Below are positions 17,681 through 25,771 of a stretch of 49,882 nucleotides of DNA, one piece after another. The stretch covers positions 2,062,183 to 2,112,064 of the forward strand of contig NZ_CP017298.1 in assembly GCF_001746855.1 (NCBI RefSeq), written 5' to 3'. The DNA is from Pauljensenia hongkongensis. GTDB lineage: Bacteria; Actinomycetota; Actinomycetes; Actinomycetales; Actinomycetaceae. A program made the position numbers and the translations under genes. The notes under the pieces are model-generated. The model did no database searches and was not told the DNA's origin. It saw only the letters and a list, made by a program, of their open reading frames with translations. Positions within the stretch are counted from its first letter, which is position 1. Every line of letters begins with the position of its first letter.

Positions 17681-18685
17681 ATGGAGGCCAATGGAGTCGC
17701 CCCGTCCGCACGGGGGCCGTGGGAACTTGAGGACGAGGGCGCGCGGGGGCCCGCCGGGCGCCAGCTGCTCGCCCTCGACATAGGGGGGACGAAGGTGGCG
17801 TGGGGCCTGGTCCGGGTCCGCGCGCGCCGCCTCAGCGCCTCCCAGCGGGGCTCGGTCCCCACTTCGGCCTGGGAGGGCGGCCCCGAGGTGGCGCGCCGCG
17901 TCACGGAACTGGCCCGGCGCCTCGTCGCGGACAACCCGGGCGTCGACGGGGTCGGCGTGGCCAGCGCCGGAGTGGTCGATCCCGCCTCGGGCGCCATCGT
18001 CTCGGCCACTGGCACGATGCCGGGCTGGGCGGGCACGCCCCTGGGGGCCGCGCTCGCGGAGGCGACGGGCCGTCCGGTGGCCGTCCTCAACGACGTGCAC
18101 GCCCACGGCCTGGGCGAGGCGGTCCTGGGGGCCGGGCGCGGCTTCGGGACCGTCCTGTCCTTCGCGGTGGGGACCGGGCTGGGGGGCGCGCTGGTCCACC
18201 ACGGGTCGGTGTTCCAGGGCGACCACCACATCGCGGGCCACTTCGGGCACGTCCACCACCATTTCGCGCCGGACATGGAGTGCTCCTGCGGGCGCTCGGG
18301 CCACATCGAGGCGTTCTGCTCGGGTTCGGGCATCGTCCGGTGGTACAACTCCCTGCGCGGCGGCGCCGACCCGCAGGCCCGCGACGGGCGGGGCCTGCAG
18401 GAGCTGGCCGATGGCGGCAACGCCCTGGCGGCCACGTGCTTCGAGCGCTCTGGCTACGCCCTGGGCGAGGCCGTCGCCTCGTTGTCGAACTGCGTCGATC
18501 CCGGTGCCGTCGTCCTGTCGGGATCGATGACCAAGTCGGGTCCGCGCTGGTGGGATGCGCTCCGGCTGGGTTACGCGGCGGGGGCGATGACGCCCTTGGC
18601 CGGCGTCCCCCTGCTGCCCGGCGCCCTGGGGGGAGACGCCCCCCTGCTGGGGGCCGCCCTCGAGTTCTTGTCACGTGAGCAATAG
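17681..18685 (+). CDS. nanK: ROK-family sugar kinase, probable N-acetylmannosamine kinase
   Basis: A 334-aa ASKHA-fold kinase. LALDIGGTKVAWGLV is the phosphate-binding loop near residue 35; AVLNDVHAHGLGEAVLGAG carries the catalytic Asp; SFAVGTGLGGALVHHG is phosphate 2. The zinc-binding ROK signature reads GHFGHVHHHFAPDMECSCGR followed by SGHIEAFCSG: the third cysteine of the usual CxCGxxGCxE is His here, a conservative ligand change. ATG at 17681 is preferred because it sits best behind AGGAGGAGG (17667-17675); GTG at 17678 is in frame too. A ManNAc kinase role is inferred from the adjacent nanE and aldolase. Confidence 0.82.
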   Translation: MEANGVAPSARGPWELEDEGARGPAGRQLLALDIGGTKVAWGLVRVRARRLSASQRGSVPTSAWEGGPEVARRVTELARRLVADNPGVDGVGVASAGVVDPASGAIVSATGTMPGWAGTPLGAALAEATGRPVAVLNDVHAHGLGEAVLGAGRGFGTVLSFAVGTGLGGALVHHGSVFQGDHHIAGHFGHVHHHFAPDMECSCGRSGHIEAFCSGSGIVRWYNSLRGGADPQARDGRGLQELADGGNALAATCFERSGYALGEAVASLSNCVDPGAVVLSGSMTKSGPRWWDALRLGYAAGAMTPLAGVPLLPGALGGDAPLLGAALEFLSREQ

Positions 18686-18719
18686 TGGCCGCAAGGCCAA
18701 TCGTGGAAGGGAGAAAACC

Positions 18720-19406
18720 ATGACACATCCGTTGATCGCTTCGCTGCGCGGCCGTTTGATCGTTTCCGTGCAGGCGTACCCCGGCGAGCCCATGCGCCAC
18801 CCCGAGACGATGGCGCAGATCGCGCGCGCCGCTGAGATCGGAGGCGCCGCCGCGATCCGCTGCCAGGGGCTGTCGGACATCTCGGCCATCAAGGGCCGCG
18901 TGCAGGTGCCCGTCATCGGCCTGTGGAAGGAGGGGCACGACGGCGTCTACATCACCCCGAGCCTGCGCCACGCGCGGGCGTGCGTGATGGCGGGCGCGGA
19001 CGTCGTCGCCATCGACGCCACCGACCGCCCCCGCGCCGACGGGCGCGACTACGCCCAGACCGTCACCGAGTTGAAGCGGGAAGGGGCCCTGGTCATGGCG
19101 GACTGCGGGTCCTTGGAGGACGCCAGGCGCGCCGTCGAGGCGGGTTCCGACATCGTCTCGACGACGCTGGCGGGCTACACGGGGGACCGCGGGAAGACCG
19201 AGGGTCCGGACTTGGAGCTGCTGGCCGGCATCGTCCAGGAGTTCCCCGGTGTGCCGGTGATCTGCGAGGGCCGCGTCCACACGCCCGGGGACGCCGCGGC
19301 GGCCATCGGTGCGGGCGCTTTCGCCGTCATCGTCGGCACGGGCATCACGCACCCCACGTCCATCACCGGCTGGTTCAAGGCGGCGGTCGAGGGGGCCCGG
19401 GCCTGA
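18720..19406 (+). CDS. nanE: N-acetylmannosamine-6-phosphate 2-epimerase
   Basis: A 228-aa TIM-barrel enzyme converting ManNAc-6-P to GlcNAc-6-P, the step that feeds sialic acid carbon into amino-sugar metabolism. NanE features: GRLIVSVQAYPGEPMRHPET at the N-terminus, GAAAIRCQG, VIGLWKE, ADVVAIDATDRPRADG, MADCGSLEDA, VSTTLAGYTG and ICEGRVHTP with the late phosphate loop VGTGITHP. Length fits the family. ATG at 18720 follows GGAAGGGAG (18706-18714). It is the best-identified enzyme of the cluster and anchors the reading of its neighbours as nan genes. A GC-rich hairpin follows. Confidence 0.93.
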   Translation: MTHPLIASLRGRLIVSVQAYPGEPMRHPETMAQIARAAEIGGAAAIRCQGLSDISAIKGRVQVPVIGLWKEGHDGVYITPSLRHARACVMAGADVVAIDATDRPRADGRDYAQTVTELKREGALVMADCGSLEDARRAVEAGSDIVSTTLAGYTGDRGKTEGPDLELLAGIVQEFPGVPVICEGRVHTPGDAAAAIGAGAFAVIVGTGITHPTSITGWFKAAVEGARA

Positions 19407-19454
19407 CCCCGTGGCGGCGGACGGGGCCGGCCGCGTCCGCCGGAGGGGAGCCGC

Positions 19455-19502
19455 CGCGCCACCGCCACTGCCCGCATTCGTGTGGGCGGCGGCGGTGGCG
19501 CG
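19455..19502 (+). terminator. GC-rich hairpin after nanE
   Basis: CGCGCCACCGCC (19455-19466) pairs perfectly with GGCGGTGGCGCG (19491-19502), with a further GCCC/GGGC pairing inside. No T-run follows. It lies about 50 nt after the nanE stop and marks the end of the nan cluster. Confidence 0.6.
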
Positions 19503-19529
19503 TATCCGGCCCAGTGGGGGCCTGGGCTG

Positions 19530-19558
19530 TGGAGCGCTCGTGCGTGCGACGGTATAAT
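19530..19558 (+). promoter_or_regulatory. Promoter at the left edge of the accessory island
   Basis: A perfect TATAAT at 19553-19558 with a poor -35 (TGGAGC, 19530-19535, 17-nt spacer). It predicts initiation near 19565 and a leader of about 130 nt before the first island gene. An ATG in the leader begins a 12-codon reading frame that ends in TAG, of unknown significance. Confidence 0.55.
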
Positions 19559-19693
19559 TCCGAGACTTTGTGTTGTATTCATCCGGTATGTGGGATGGGG
19601 TTCAGTCGCCGGAGCGCAGTGAGTAGATTGGGGGTGCTTGCCCGTCAGCGCGGCGGGCGCTGGAGTGGTTTCAACGTGGAAAGAGGCGCTGGC

Positions 19694-20128
19694 ATGGACG
19701 GTGTTGGTGGTGTTGATCCGGATTTGGAGGAGCAAGCGCGCGTGGCCGCGTCTTGGGGGACGGGGGATCTGGCGGACGCGTGCAGTAGCGGTCTCGAAGA
19801 GATCGGTGTGAGGCAGACGGCGGTGCGCTGGGGGTTCGAAAGGGCGGCGTTGCGGGTTAATTCGGCGTTCGCGCGGCTGTTGGGTGCGGTCAACAGTGAT
19901 CTGGACGAGTGCGGTCGGGAGTTGGAGCGAATGATCAGCGCCTCGCAGCAGGTGGTTTCCAGTTACCTGGAGGACGAGGAGGCGATCGCCGCTGCTTTCA
20001 GGTCCATGGCGGACGCGCAGGGGCAGTCCGGCGCGCAGGCGGCGGGCAGTGCCTCCCCGCAGGACGCTAGTGCGTCGGCCGGGTCCGGCGGGGGCGGTTA
20101 TGGGGCTGTTGGCTCCGGCGGGGACTGA
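19694..20128 (+). CDS. Small helical T7SS-associated protein (EspC/WXG-like)
   Basis: A 144-aa protein, first gene of the island's plus-strand operon. Residues 10-100 are predicted helical; the remainder is a Gly/Ser/Ala linker-like tail. The helical part ends with SSYLEDEEAIAAAF, which contains the Y-x-x-x-[D/E] export signal of type VII substrates (Y, then E at +4) and a trailing AF. A second ESX-like mark, ASWGTG, lies near the N-terminus. ATG at 19694 was chosen for AAGAGG seven bases upstream; GTG 19676 and ATG 19595 are in frame. I do not recognise a named family, and the role as exported partner or chaperone is inferred from the motif and neighbours. Confidence 0.65.
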   Translation: MDGVGGVDPDLEEQARVAASWGTGDLADACSSGLEEIGVRQTAVRWGFERAALRVNSAFARLLGAVNSDLDECGRELERMISASQQVVSSYLEDEEAIAAAFRSMADAQGQSGAQAAGSASPQDASASAGSGGGGYGAVGSGGD

Positions 20129-20188
20129 GCGCGCTGGCGCGGCGTTCGGTTGGTTCAACGAGTCAGTGATCAGGAAAGGGGAAGCGCG

Positions 20189-21580
20189 ATGAGTGGTTCG
20201 ACCAAGCATGTGAGTGGGTTCTTCGATCGTTTGCGTTTGGTCGCGGATCTGGATTATTCCGATGCGGAGCAGGATCAGGCGTACGAGGCGGCGTTGGCGC
20301 GCATTGACGCCTGCGTGGAGCGCGTGAAGGCGTATGGGAAGGGGAATGGCTTCCATTCGCAGTTGGTGCGCGACGCCATTGATGAGCGGGTGGGGGATCT
20401 GTGCGCTCGGTTGGGTGCGGCGCGGGCGCGTTTGGTGGATGGGTACGAGGCGCAGCGGCGGGCCAGGGAGTCGATGACGCGGACGAAGGAGGCGTTCGAG
20501 ACGAACGTGGCCCAGACGCTGTTGACTCCCGCTGAGATGGCGTGGCAGGTCTTGTACGGGGCGCAGGTGGCGCAGGTTCCTGTCCTGGGGACATTGGCGC
20601 ATGCGACGATGGACACGTACTTCGCGGCGTTGGAGCGGGAGCGCAATGTCCTGCGCGAGGCGACGTGCCAGGTGATGCTCACCGTGTTCAACCAGGAGCT
20701 GGACGGGCACGCCAAAGCGATCCAGAAAGTAGCTGAGCGCGACTCTAACATTGCTCCTCCTAGCACGACTGCCCCAGTGCGGTCTGCGTCTTCCGGGCCG
20801 CAGGGAACGGATCCGTCCGGATCCGGCTACGGGCTCGGCGGTGTCGGTGGTGCTGTTGGGGGTGGGCCTGCGGAGGGCGGTCTTGGTGCTCCGGCTGTTG
20901 GCGGTGCGTGGTCCTCTGCCGCTGGCGGGGTGCTTCCTGGTGAGGAGTGGGCGTCGGAGGGGTTCGCGCGTCCGGGCCTGCCCCAGGACGCTCCGGCGCG
21001 TGTGGCGGTGGGTGATTTGGAGGGCGTGGGGTTGCAGGGGCGACCGATGAATGTGGAGGTGACGCCCAACGGCCTGGTGGGCGGGTACGTGCCCCCGTTT
21101 GCGGACCGCGCCTCGGATCCGCGTTGGGATCCGGCCTACCGGATCCCCTCTGAGGTGGTGGATGCGTCCAGGCGGGCGGCCCGTGGTGCTTTCGCTTCGG
21201 GGCCTTTGGGGGCGGGTTCGGCCATGGCGAGCGCGCGCGGGCTGATCTCGGGTACCGGTGTGGGCGGGGTCCTGTCCGCCTCGGTTGGGGCGGCGGCCGG
21301 GGCCGCTCGGGCTGGGGCAGCGGGCAGCGGCGGGCAGCCGGGTTTCGTTCCCGGGGTGCCTTTCGCGCCGATGGCGGCGGGGGAGGACAGTCGCGGACGC
21401 GGGGCGCGGGACCGTGGGCGCGCTGATGAGGACGAGGAGGAAGACGAGGAGCAGGTGGTCGACGGCCTGGACTGGGAGGTGGAGGAGTGCCACGAGCCTG
21501 TGTGGGATCCTGCCCATGGGCCGGGTTCTGCTGATGATGGTGTGGAGTTCGAGATCGATTGGGAGGAGTGGGAGCGGTGA
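20189..21580 (+). CDS. Hypothetical long helical and Gly-rich protein, T7SS neighbourhood
   Basis: I do not recognise this 463-aa protein. Residues 1-190 are rich in predicted helix with many Ala/Arg/Glu (VKAYGKGNGFHSQLVRDAID, ERERNVLREATCQVMLTVFN). Residues 200-390 are Gly/Ala/Pro-rich and presumably disordered. Residues 405-463 are strongly acidic (RADEDEEEDEEQ and a Glu/Asp-rich end). This helical-plus-flexible layout resembles Esp/PPE-like accessory or substrate proteins of ESX loci, but that is only an analogy. ATG at 20189 has AGGAAAGGGGAAG before it; a GTG at 20150 is possible. The stop overlaps the subtilase GTG, so the two are coupled. Confidence 0.6.
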   Translation: MSGSTKHVSGFFDRLRLVADLDYSDAEQDQAYEAALARIDACVERVKAYGKGNGFHSQLVRDAIDERVGDLCARLGAARARLVDGYEAQRRARESMTRTKEAFETNVAQTLLTPAEMAWQVLYGAQVAQVPVLGTLAHATMDTYFAALERERNVLREATCQVMLTVFNQELDGHAKAIQKVAERDSNIAPPSTTAPVRSASSGPQGTDPSGSGYGLGGVGGAVGGGPAEGGLGAPAVGGAWSSAAGGVLPGEEWASEGFARPGLPQDAPARVAVGDLEGVGLQGRPMNVEVTPNGLVGGYVPPFADRASDPRWDPAYRIPSEVVDASRRAARGAFASGPLGAGSAMASARGLISGTGVGGVLSASVGAAAGAARAGAAGSGGQPGFVPGVPFAPMAAGEDSRGRGARDRGRADEDEEEDEEQVVDGLDWEVEECHEPVWDPAHGPGSADDGVEFEIDWEEWER

Positions 21581-22719
21581 GTGCGTGGAGGTTCCCCCCT
21601 GGCGGGAGTGGTGTGCTCCGCGTGGGGGCGGTGTTCGCCGTCGTGGCGGCGGTGGTGTGCGGGGGGCGGGTGCCCGCGTGGGGCGTCGAGGAGATCATGA
21701 CGCAGGCGTATGTGGGCGTGCTGGGTGTTGACAACGCGGTGGCGCGGGGGCTTACGGGCAAAGGCGTGCGGATCGGGGTGATCGACAGACCTGCGGACAC
21801 GTCGTTGCCGGAGTTGGCGGGCGCGGATGTCACGGTGAAGCAGATGTGCGACTTCACCACCTCCGACGTGCACCGTTCCCATGGGAGCGCGGTGGTGTCG
21901 ATCCTGGCGGCCCGGGGCTACGGGCTGGCGCGCGACGCCCAGATCATCAACTACGCGATCCCTGGTGAGGGCGATGATTCGTCCAACTGCGGGAGCGGGT
22001 CTTCCGTTGGAGGTGCGATCAATGCGGCTGTGGCCGATGGGGTGAGGATAATTTCTATTTCTTTGGCGGGATACCTCAATGATGCTTTGCGTGAGGCTGT
22101 GGCGGGGGCGGTCGCCCGGGGTGTTGTTGTGGTAGTGGGCACTGGGAACTACGGCTCCAAGGATCCTGTTGTTTCTTATGCGTCGATGAATGGGACTGTG
22201 GGCGTGGGGGCGTCGGATCTGGGTGGGCGCATATCGGCGTACTCGAATTACGGGCGCGGGTTGACCGTGCTGGCGCCGGTGGAGGACTTCCAGTACCACG
22301 ATCTGGGATCGGGGCAGGTGGTGACGGGTCCGGGCACGTCGTTCGCGGCTCCTATTGTCGCGGGGATGATCGCGGTGGCGATGCAGGTGTGGCCGGGTGC
22401 GAGTGGGGCACAGGTGGCGCAGTCGGTGGTGGGCACTGCGACGGTGGGGCCAACGGGGCAGGCACTGGTGAATTTCCCGGGGCTGATCGACACTGATCCG
22501 TCGGGGTTCGCCGATGAGAGTCCTGTGATGGACAAGTTCCCCGGTGAGGAGCCCAGTTGGGAGACGGTGGCGGATTACCGCGATGGGCTGCTGGGGACGG
22601 AGACCGTGTTCGACAACGACCCGTCCTACGTGTACCGGGGCGTGCAGGAGAACGTGGCGCGGGGCCACGCCGACCGTTCCGCGCTGGGCACTTCGCCGCG
22701 CTACCACCGCCGCGAATGA
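21577..22719 (+). CDS. Subtilisin-like serine protease, mycosin-like but without C-terminal anchor
   Basis: A 380-aa S8 peptidase. A signal peptide covers about residues 1-32 (RVGAVFAVVAAVVCGGRVPA). The triad is complete: Asp70 (GVIDRPAD), His102 (RSHGSAV) and Ser255 (GPGTSFAAP), with oxyanion Asn191 (GTGNYG). Mycosins (MycP) of type VII systems are signal peptide-bearing subtilases fixed by a C-terminal transmembrane helix; here the last 80 residues are polar and end RYHRRE, so no anchor is seen. It may be a secreted protease or one held by partners. GTG at 21577 overlaps the previous stop (GTGA). Protease identity is firm, the mycosin link contextual. Confidence 0.85.
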   Translation: MSAWRFPPGGSGVLRVGAVFAVVAAVVCGGRVPAWGVEEIMTQAYVGVLGVDNAVARGLTGKGVRIGVIDRPADTSLPELAGADVTVKQMCDFTTSDVHRSHGSAVVSILAARGYGLARDAQIINYAIPGEGDDSSNCGSGSSVGGAINAAVADGVRIISISLAGYLNDALREAVAGAVARGVVVVVGTGNYGSKDPVVSYASMNGTVGVGASDLGGRISAYSNYGRGLTVLAPVEDFQYHDLGSGQVVTGPGTSFAAPIVAGMIAVAMQVWPGASGAQVAQSVVGTATVGPTGQALVNFPGLIDTDPSGFADESPVMDKFPGEEPSWETVADYRDGLLGTETVFDNDPSYVYRGVQENVARGHADRSALGTSPRYHRRE

Positions 22720-22828
22720 AACGAGTGGGCGCGGGGCGTCCGGCGTGTGCCGGGCCCCGGTCTTCGCGCGGTGTGGTGAGCGGCCACCTGGTGCGATTAA
22801 CATCCAACAACGAGGAAGGGAGAACGCA

Positions 22829-23140
22829 ATGACGGACGTCTATGTGGAAGCGGGCGACCTGGAAAGGTTGCACAGTGGGGTCGACGCGGTGGCCGACGGG
22901 TTGGCGCAGGTGCGCGTGGGGGACACGGCGGGGTACCTGCCCGCCGGGATGGTCGGCAGCGGTAGCGCGTCCGTGGTGATGGGGGCGTGTGACACGATCG
23001 ACGGGCTGGTCGAGGGCGTTGTCGAGGCCCTGCGGGATTATTCGTCCAACGTCGGCGAGACCATCGCGCAATTCGTAGCCACGGAGGACGCCAACACTGT
23101 GGCGTTCCAGAACATTGCCAACTCTTCGGGGGTGAACTGA
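22829..23140 (+). CDS. EspC-like / WXG100-size T7SS protein
   Basis: A 103-aa all-helical protein with the layout of the EspC-type ESX secretion-associated family: VEAGDLERLHSGVDAVADGL, a Gly/Ser turn (VGSGSAS) in place of WXG, then a second helix ending FVATEDANTVAFQN. At the usual Y-x-x-x-[D/E] position it has Phe instead of Tyr (F, E at +4) followed by AF. ATG at 22829 follows GAGGAAGGGAG. It ends in TGATG overlap with the hydrolase gene, which suggests the two products form a complex for export, as such small proteins do with larger partners. Function is inferred. Confidence 0.7.
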   Translation: MTDVYVEAGDLERLHSGVDAVADGLAQVRVGDTAGYLPAGMVGSGSASVVMGACDTIDGLVEGVVEALRDYSSNVGETIAQFVATEDANTVAFQNIANSSGVN

Positions 23141-24864
23141 TGGTCGCTTGGAGTGATGTCGTGCTCTGGCGCGCGGCGCACATCGAGACGGTCCAGGACG
23201 ACGCCTCGGCTGCGAGGAAGGCGGCCAGGGAGCAAGTGCAGGAGTTGGAGGCCCATTACAGCCGGATCGCGTCCCAGGGGTTGGCGATCGACGCTATGCG
23301 GCAGGCCCTGTCGCGTGTGCAGGACGAGCTGGATCATGCGGTCAACGCGATCAGCGCGTACATGCTGGCGTGCGCGGAGGCCATTGACGGCGTCCGCGTG
23401 GTCGAGGCGAAGGTGAAGAGCGCGTTGGAGATCTCCGAGGAGATCGGCTGCACCATCTACGACGACGGCAGCGTCAGCATTCCTTACGTCGATTTGAGTG
23501 ATGCGGTGAGATACGGAAAGGCAGCTGTTCTGCAGGGTAAGTACTCCGACTTGCAAATGTGCATTGCTGATGCTCTGTCGGTCGCCCGCAAGGTGGACGA
23601 GGAGTTGCGCAGGAAACTGCAGGAGTTGGCCGAGGACAGGTTCGAGCAGAACGGTCCGAAGGAGGGGCGCCACTCGGCGTCCCCGGGACTGCCCGACGAC
23701 GCGGATGAGTCGTGGTCCCCGTCGGAGGTGAGCGCGTGGTGGGGCGCCCTGACCGATGCGGAGCGCCAGGCGTGCATCGAACGCGATCCTTTGAAGTACG
23801 GCAACCTGGACGGGATCGACATGGCGTCGCGGGACAAGGCGAACCGGATGGCCCTGTACGGCTACGACACGGGCGGGAACGCCAGTATCCGGTTGGGGAG
23901 CACGGGCCTGTTGCAGCAGGCGCAGGACAAGTTCGACCAGGCGCAGGCCGCGTACGACGATTGCGTGGGCGCGCACGGCCTGTTCAGTGACGAGGCCATG
24001 GCCCTCAAGGCGGAGCGGGACCGCGCCGGGAGGGATCTGGCCGACCTGCAGAAGATTGACGAGCGGCTGCGCAAAGGTGCCGGGGAGGATGGGACTCCCT
24101 TGTCCTTGCTCGCCTTGGACACGTCGGGGGAGCAGGTGAAGGCGGCTGTGGCTGTGGGGGATGTGGACCACGCCCAGCACGTCGCGAACTTCACCCCGGG
24201 CATGGGCACCAATGTGCGCGAGTCGCTGGACAACTACGTGGATGTCGCCGACCGCATGCGCGCGAATGCTGCGGATCAAGCAAAAATTGATAAGTCCGAT
24301 GTCGCTGTAGTGGCGTGGTTGAACTACGACGCCCCGACGGACATCACGAAGACCTGGGACACGGATGTGGCCGGTACGGAGAAGGCACGCGCGGGGGCGG
24401 ACCGTTTGGCGGGGTTCCTCACGGGTGTGCGCTCGTGGCGCGATGAGCAGGGAGGTTCGTTGCATTTGACCAGTGTGTCCCACTCCTACGGGTCCACCAC
24501 CGCCGGTTTCGCGATGCGGCAGATGGGCGAGGGGGTTGTGGACGACCACATCTACCTGGGGTCCCCGGGCAGCGCTGCGTATACGGTGGGGGCGCTGGGG
24601 GTCGATCCCTCCCACGTGTGGGTCTCCGCCGTGCCCGAGGGCGACATGGTGCAGGGGATGGGTCCGGATGTGACCTTCGGACGGAATCCTGAGCAGCTGG
24701 AGGGCATCCAGCACCTGTCGGGGGACGCCACGGGGGCACAGGGGTACGATCCTCAGCCTTCGTGGCCTGTCGCGAACCACTCCTCCTACTTCGCCCCGCC
24801 CAAGCCGGGGGAGCGCAACAAGGCGTTCGATGACGTCTGCCGTGTCGTGGTAGGTGTGAAATGA
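23140..24864 (+). CDS. DUF1023-type alpha/beta hydrolase with N-terminal helical domain, candidate T7SS effector
   Basis: A 574-aa two-part protein. Residues 1-190 are helical and WXG/LXG-like in character. Residues 190-345 form a linker with SWSPSEVSAWWGALTDAERQ and YGYDTGGNASIRLG, typical of the family. Residues 345-560 are an alpha/beta hydrolase of the DUF1023 (PF06259) kind: nucleophile Ser449 in SVSHSYGST (the usual GHSYG has Ser for Gly here), Asp502 in PEGDMV and His547 in NHSSYF complete a plausible triad. Substrate is unknown; lipase or esterase activity is likely. The EspC-like gene directly upstream and three lipoprotein genes directly downstream suggest an exported lipolytic effector with partners. 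Start ATG 23140 overlaps the previous stop. Confidence 0.78.
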   Translation: MVAWSDVVLWRAAHIETVQDDASAARKAAREQVQELEAHYSRIASQGLAIDAMRQALSRVQDELDHAVNAISAYMLACAEAIDGVRVVEAKVKSALEISEEIGCTIYDDGSVSIPYVDLSDAVRYGKAAVLQGKYSDLQMCIADALSVARKVDEELRRKLQELAEDRFEQNGPKEGRHSASPGLPDDADESWSPSEVSAWWGALTDAERQACIERDPLKYGNLDGIDMASRDKANRMALYGYDTGGNASIRLGSTGLLQQAQDKFDQAQAAYDDCVGAHGLFSDEAMALKAERDRAGRDLADLQKIDERLRKGAGEDGTPLSLLALDTSGEQVKAAVAVGDVDHAQHVANFTPGMGTNVRESLDNYVDVADRMRANAADQAKIDKSDVAVVAWLNYDAPTDITKTWDTDVAGTEKARAGADRLAGFLTGVRSWRDEQGGSLHLTSVSHSYGSTTAGFAMRQMGEGVVDDHIYLGSPGSAAYTVGALGVDPSHVWVSAVPEGDMVQGMGPDVTFGRNPEQLEGIQHLSGDATGAQGYDPQPSWPVANHSSYFAPPKPGERNKAFDDVCRVVVGVK

Positions 24865-25595
24865 GTGGCTGTGTGTTCGCCAGGGCTGCTGGTGTTCTTG
24901 TGTGTGTGGTTCTGTTGGTGTCGGGGTGCGGGTTGGTTCCGCGGTCGCAGACTCCGCAGGAGGCGTTGGGTGTGCCGCGGGCGGAGACGCCTTTTGCGCA
25001 GCGTGAGTCGATTGAGGAGTATTTGCGCACGGTGGAGCCCGCGATGGCGCGGTTCGTGCGCGCCCTCGCTGAGAAGGAGGGTGTGATCGGGGTCAATGGG
25101 CGGCGTTACTTCAACGCGTGCACTGATCGGGGGCCCGGTAAGGAGGAGGGGTGGGCGTTCGGGACCGAGCGGTTATTCATCTCGTCTTTGACGGACAGGG
25201 ACGTCGAGGCCGCTGCGTCGCAGTATTTGTCGGTGTTGCCGTTGTACAAGGGGACGAGGGGGGATGTGCAGAAGGACGGGTCTTTTATCCTGCGTAGCGG
25301 GGATGCCGCCAATGGCGGTGAGTTGTCGGTCTACTATTTCCCGGATGATCGTTCCTCCATGCGCTATGAGTCGGGGTGCCGTCCGTCGGATGGGTCGATG
25401 GGGGACCTCAATGAGTACGTCCCGCCCACGGTCGAGGATGCCTTCCCCGATTTGGTGGTCTACCCGGCGTTCGACGAGGACACGAAGAAGCCGAACTCGC
25501 CCCCGCCGCCCCGAAGCGCCCCGGGCCAGTCCGGCCAGTCGGGTCAGCCTGCCCAGTCGGGCGGCTCCGATGACGGGTCGGGGGAGGACCAGTGA
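24861..25595 (+). CDS. Lipoprotein paralogue 1, candidate immunity protein
   Basis: A 244-aa lipoprotein with lipobox VSGC (Cys23). It belongs to a triplicated family in this locus with no name that I recognise. Conserved blocks are RSQTPQEALG, TPFAQRESIEEYLRTVEP, RYFNACTDRGPGKEEGWAFG, AASQYLSVLPLYKG, FPDDRSSM and CRPSDGSMGDLNEY. The last 40 residues are Pro/Ser/Gln-rich (GQSGQSGQPAQSG). The mature part has one pair of cysteines (in NACTD and in CRPSDG), which could form a disulfide. ATG at 24861 overlaps the hydrolase stop (ATGA), so it is translated with it. Role as surface-bound immunity against the neighbouring hydrolase is inference. Confidence 0.72.
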   Translation: MSGCVFARAAGVLVCVVLLVSGCGLVPRSQTPQEALGVPRAETPFAQRESIEEYLRTVEPAMARFVRALAEKEGVIGVNGRRYFNACTDRGPGKEEGWAFGTERLFISSLTDRDVEAAASQYLSVLPLYKGTRGDVQKDGSFILRSGDAANGGELSVYYFPDDRSSMRYESGCRPSDGSMGDLNEYVPPTVEDAFPDLVVYPAFDEDTKKPNSPPPPRSAPGQSGQSGQPAQSGGSDDGSGEDQ

Positions 25596-25771
25596 GCGCG
25601 CGGGGGAAATGGGGCGCGGTGGGCCGGTGGCGGGCACTGCGCCGACTCCGGCCGCCGTGCTTCTGCCCGCGCCACACTGGTTCCAGCCGTTGGGTTTCCG
25701 CATGCTCCCCACCGGCTCCAGCTGCTGTGTTTCCGCCCGCGCCGGGGTGCTCCAGTGAGGGGAGGTCTGGG
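25596..25771 (+). other. Spacer between lipoprotein paralogues 1 and 2
   Basis: 176 nt with no supported gene. It opens with the same junction (GAGGACCAGTGAGCGCGCGG) seen between paralogues 2 and 3, and an open frame runs from GTG 25592 into paralogue 2, but its codons look non-coding (Pro/Ser/Cys/Arg-rich). It contains short degenerate repeats of TTCCGCCCGCGCC type. It appears to be duplication-derived filler. Confidence 0.5.

Noticed and set aside
19175-21517. 780-codon minus-strand open frame across the island start
   Set aside because: Crosses nanE and two plus-strand genes; Arg/Pro/His-rich composition; no ribosome site.
21577-22719. Lantibiotic leader protease
   Set aside because: No lanthionine synthetase or precursor peptide nearby; T7SS-like neighbours favour a mycosin-like role.
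25592-25771. Extended start for lipoprotein paralogue 2 at GTG 25592
   Set aside because: Would put 60 non-conserved residues before the lipoprotein signal; the ATG at 25772 has a strong ribosome site and gives a normal lipobox position.
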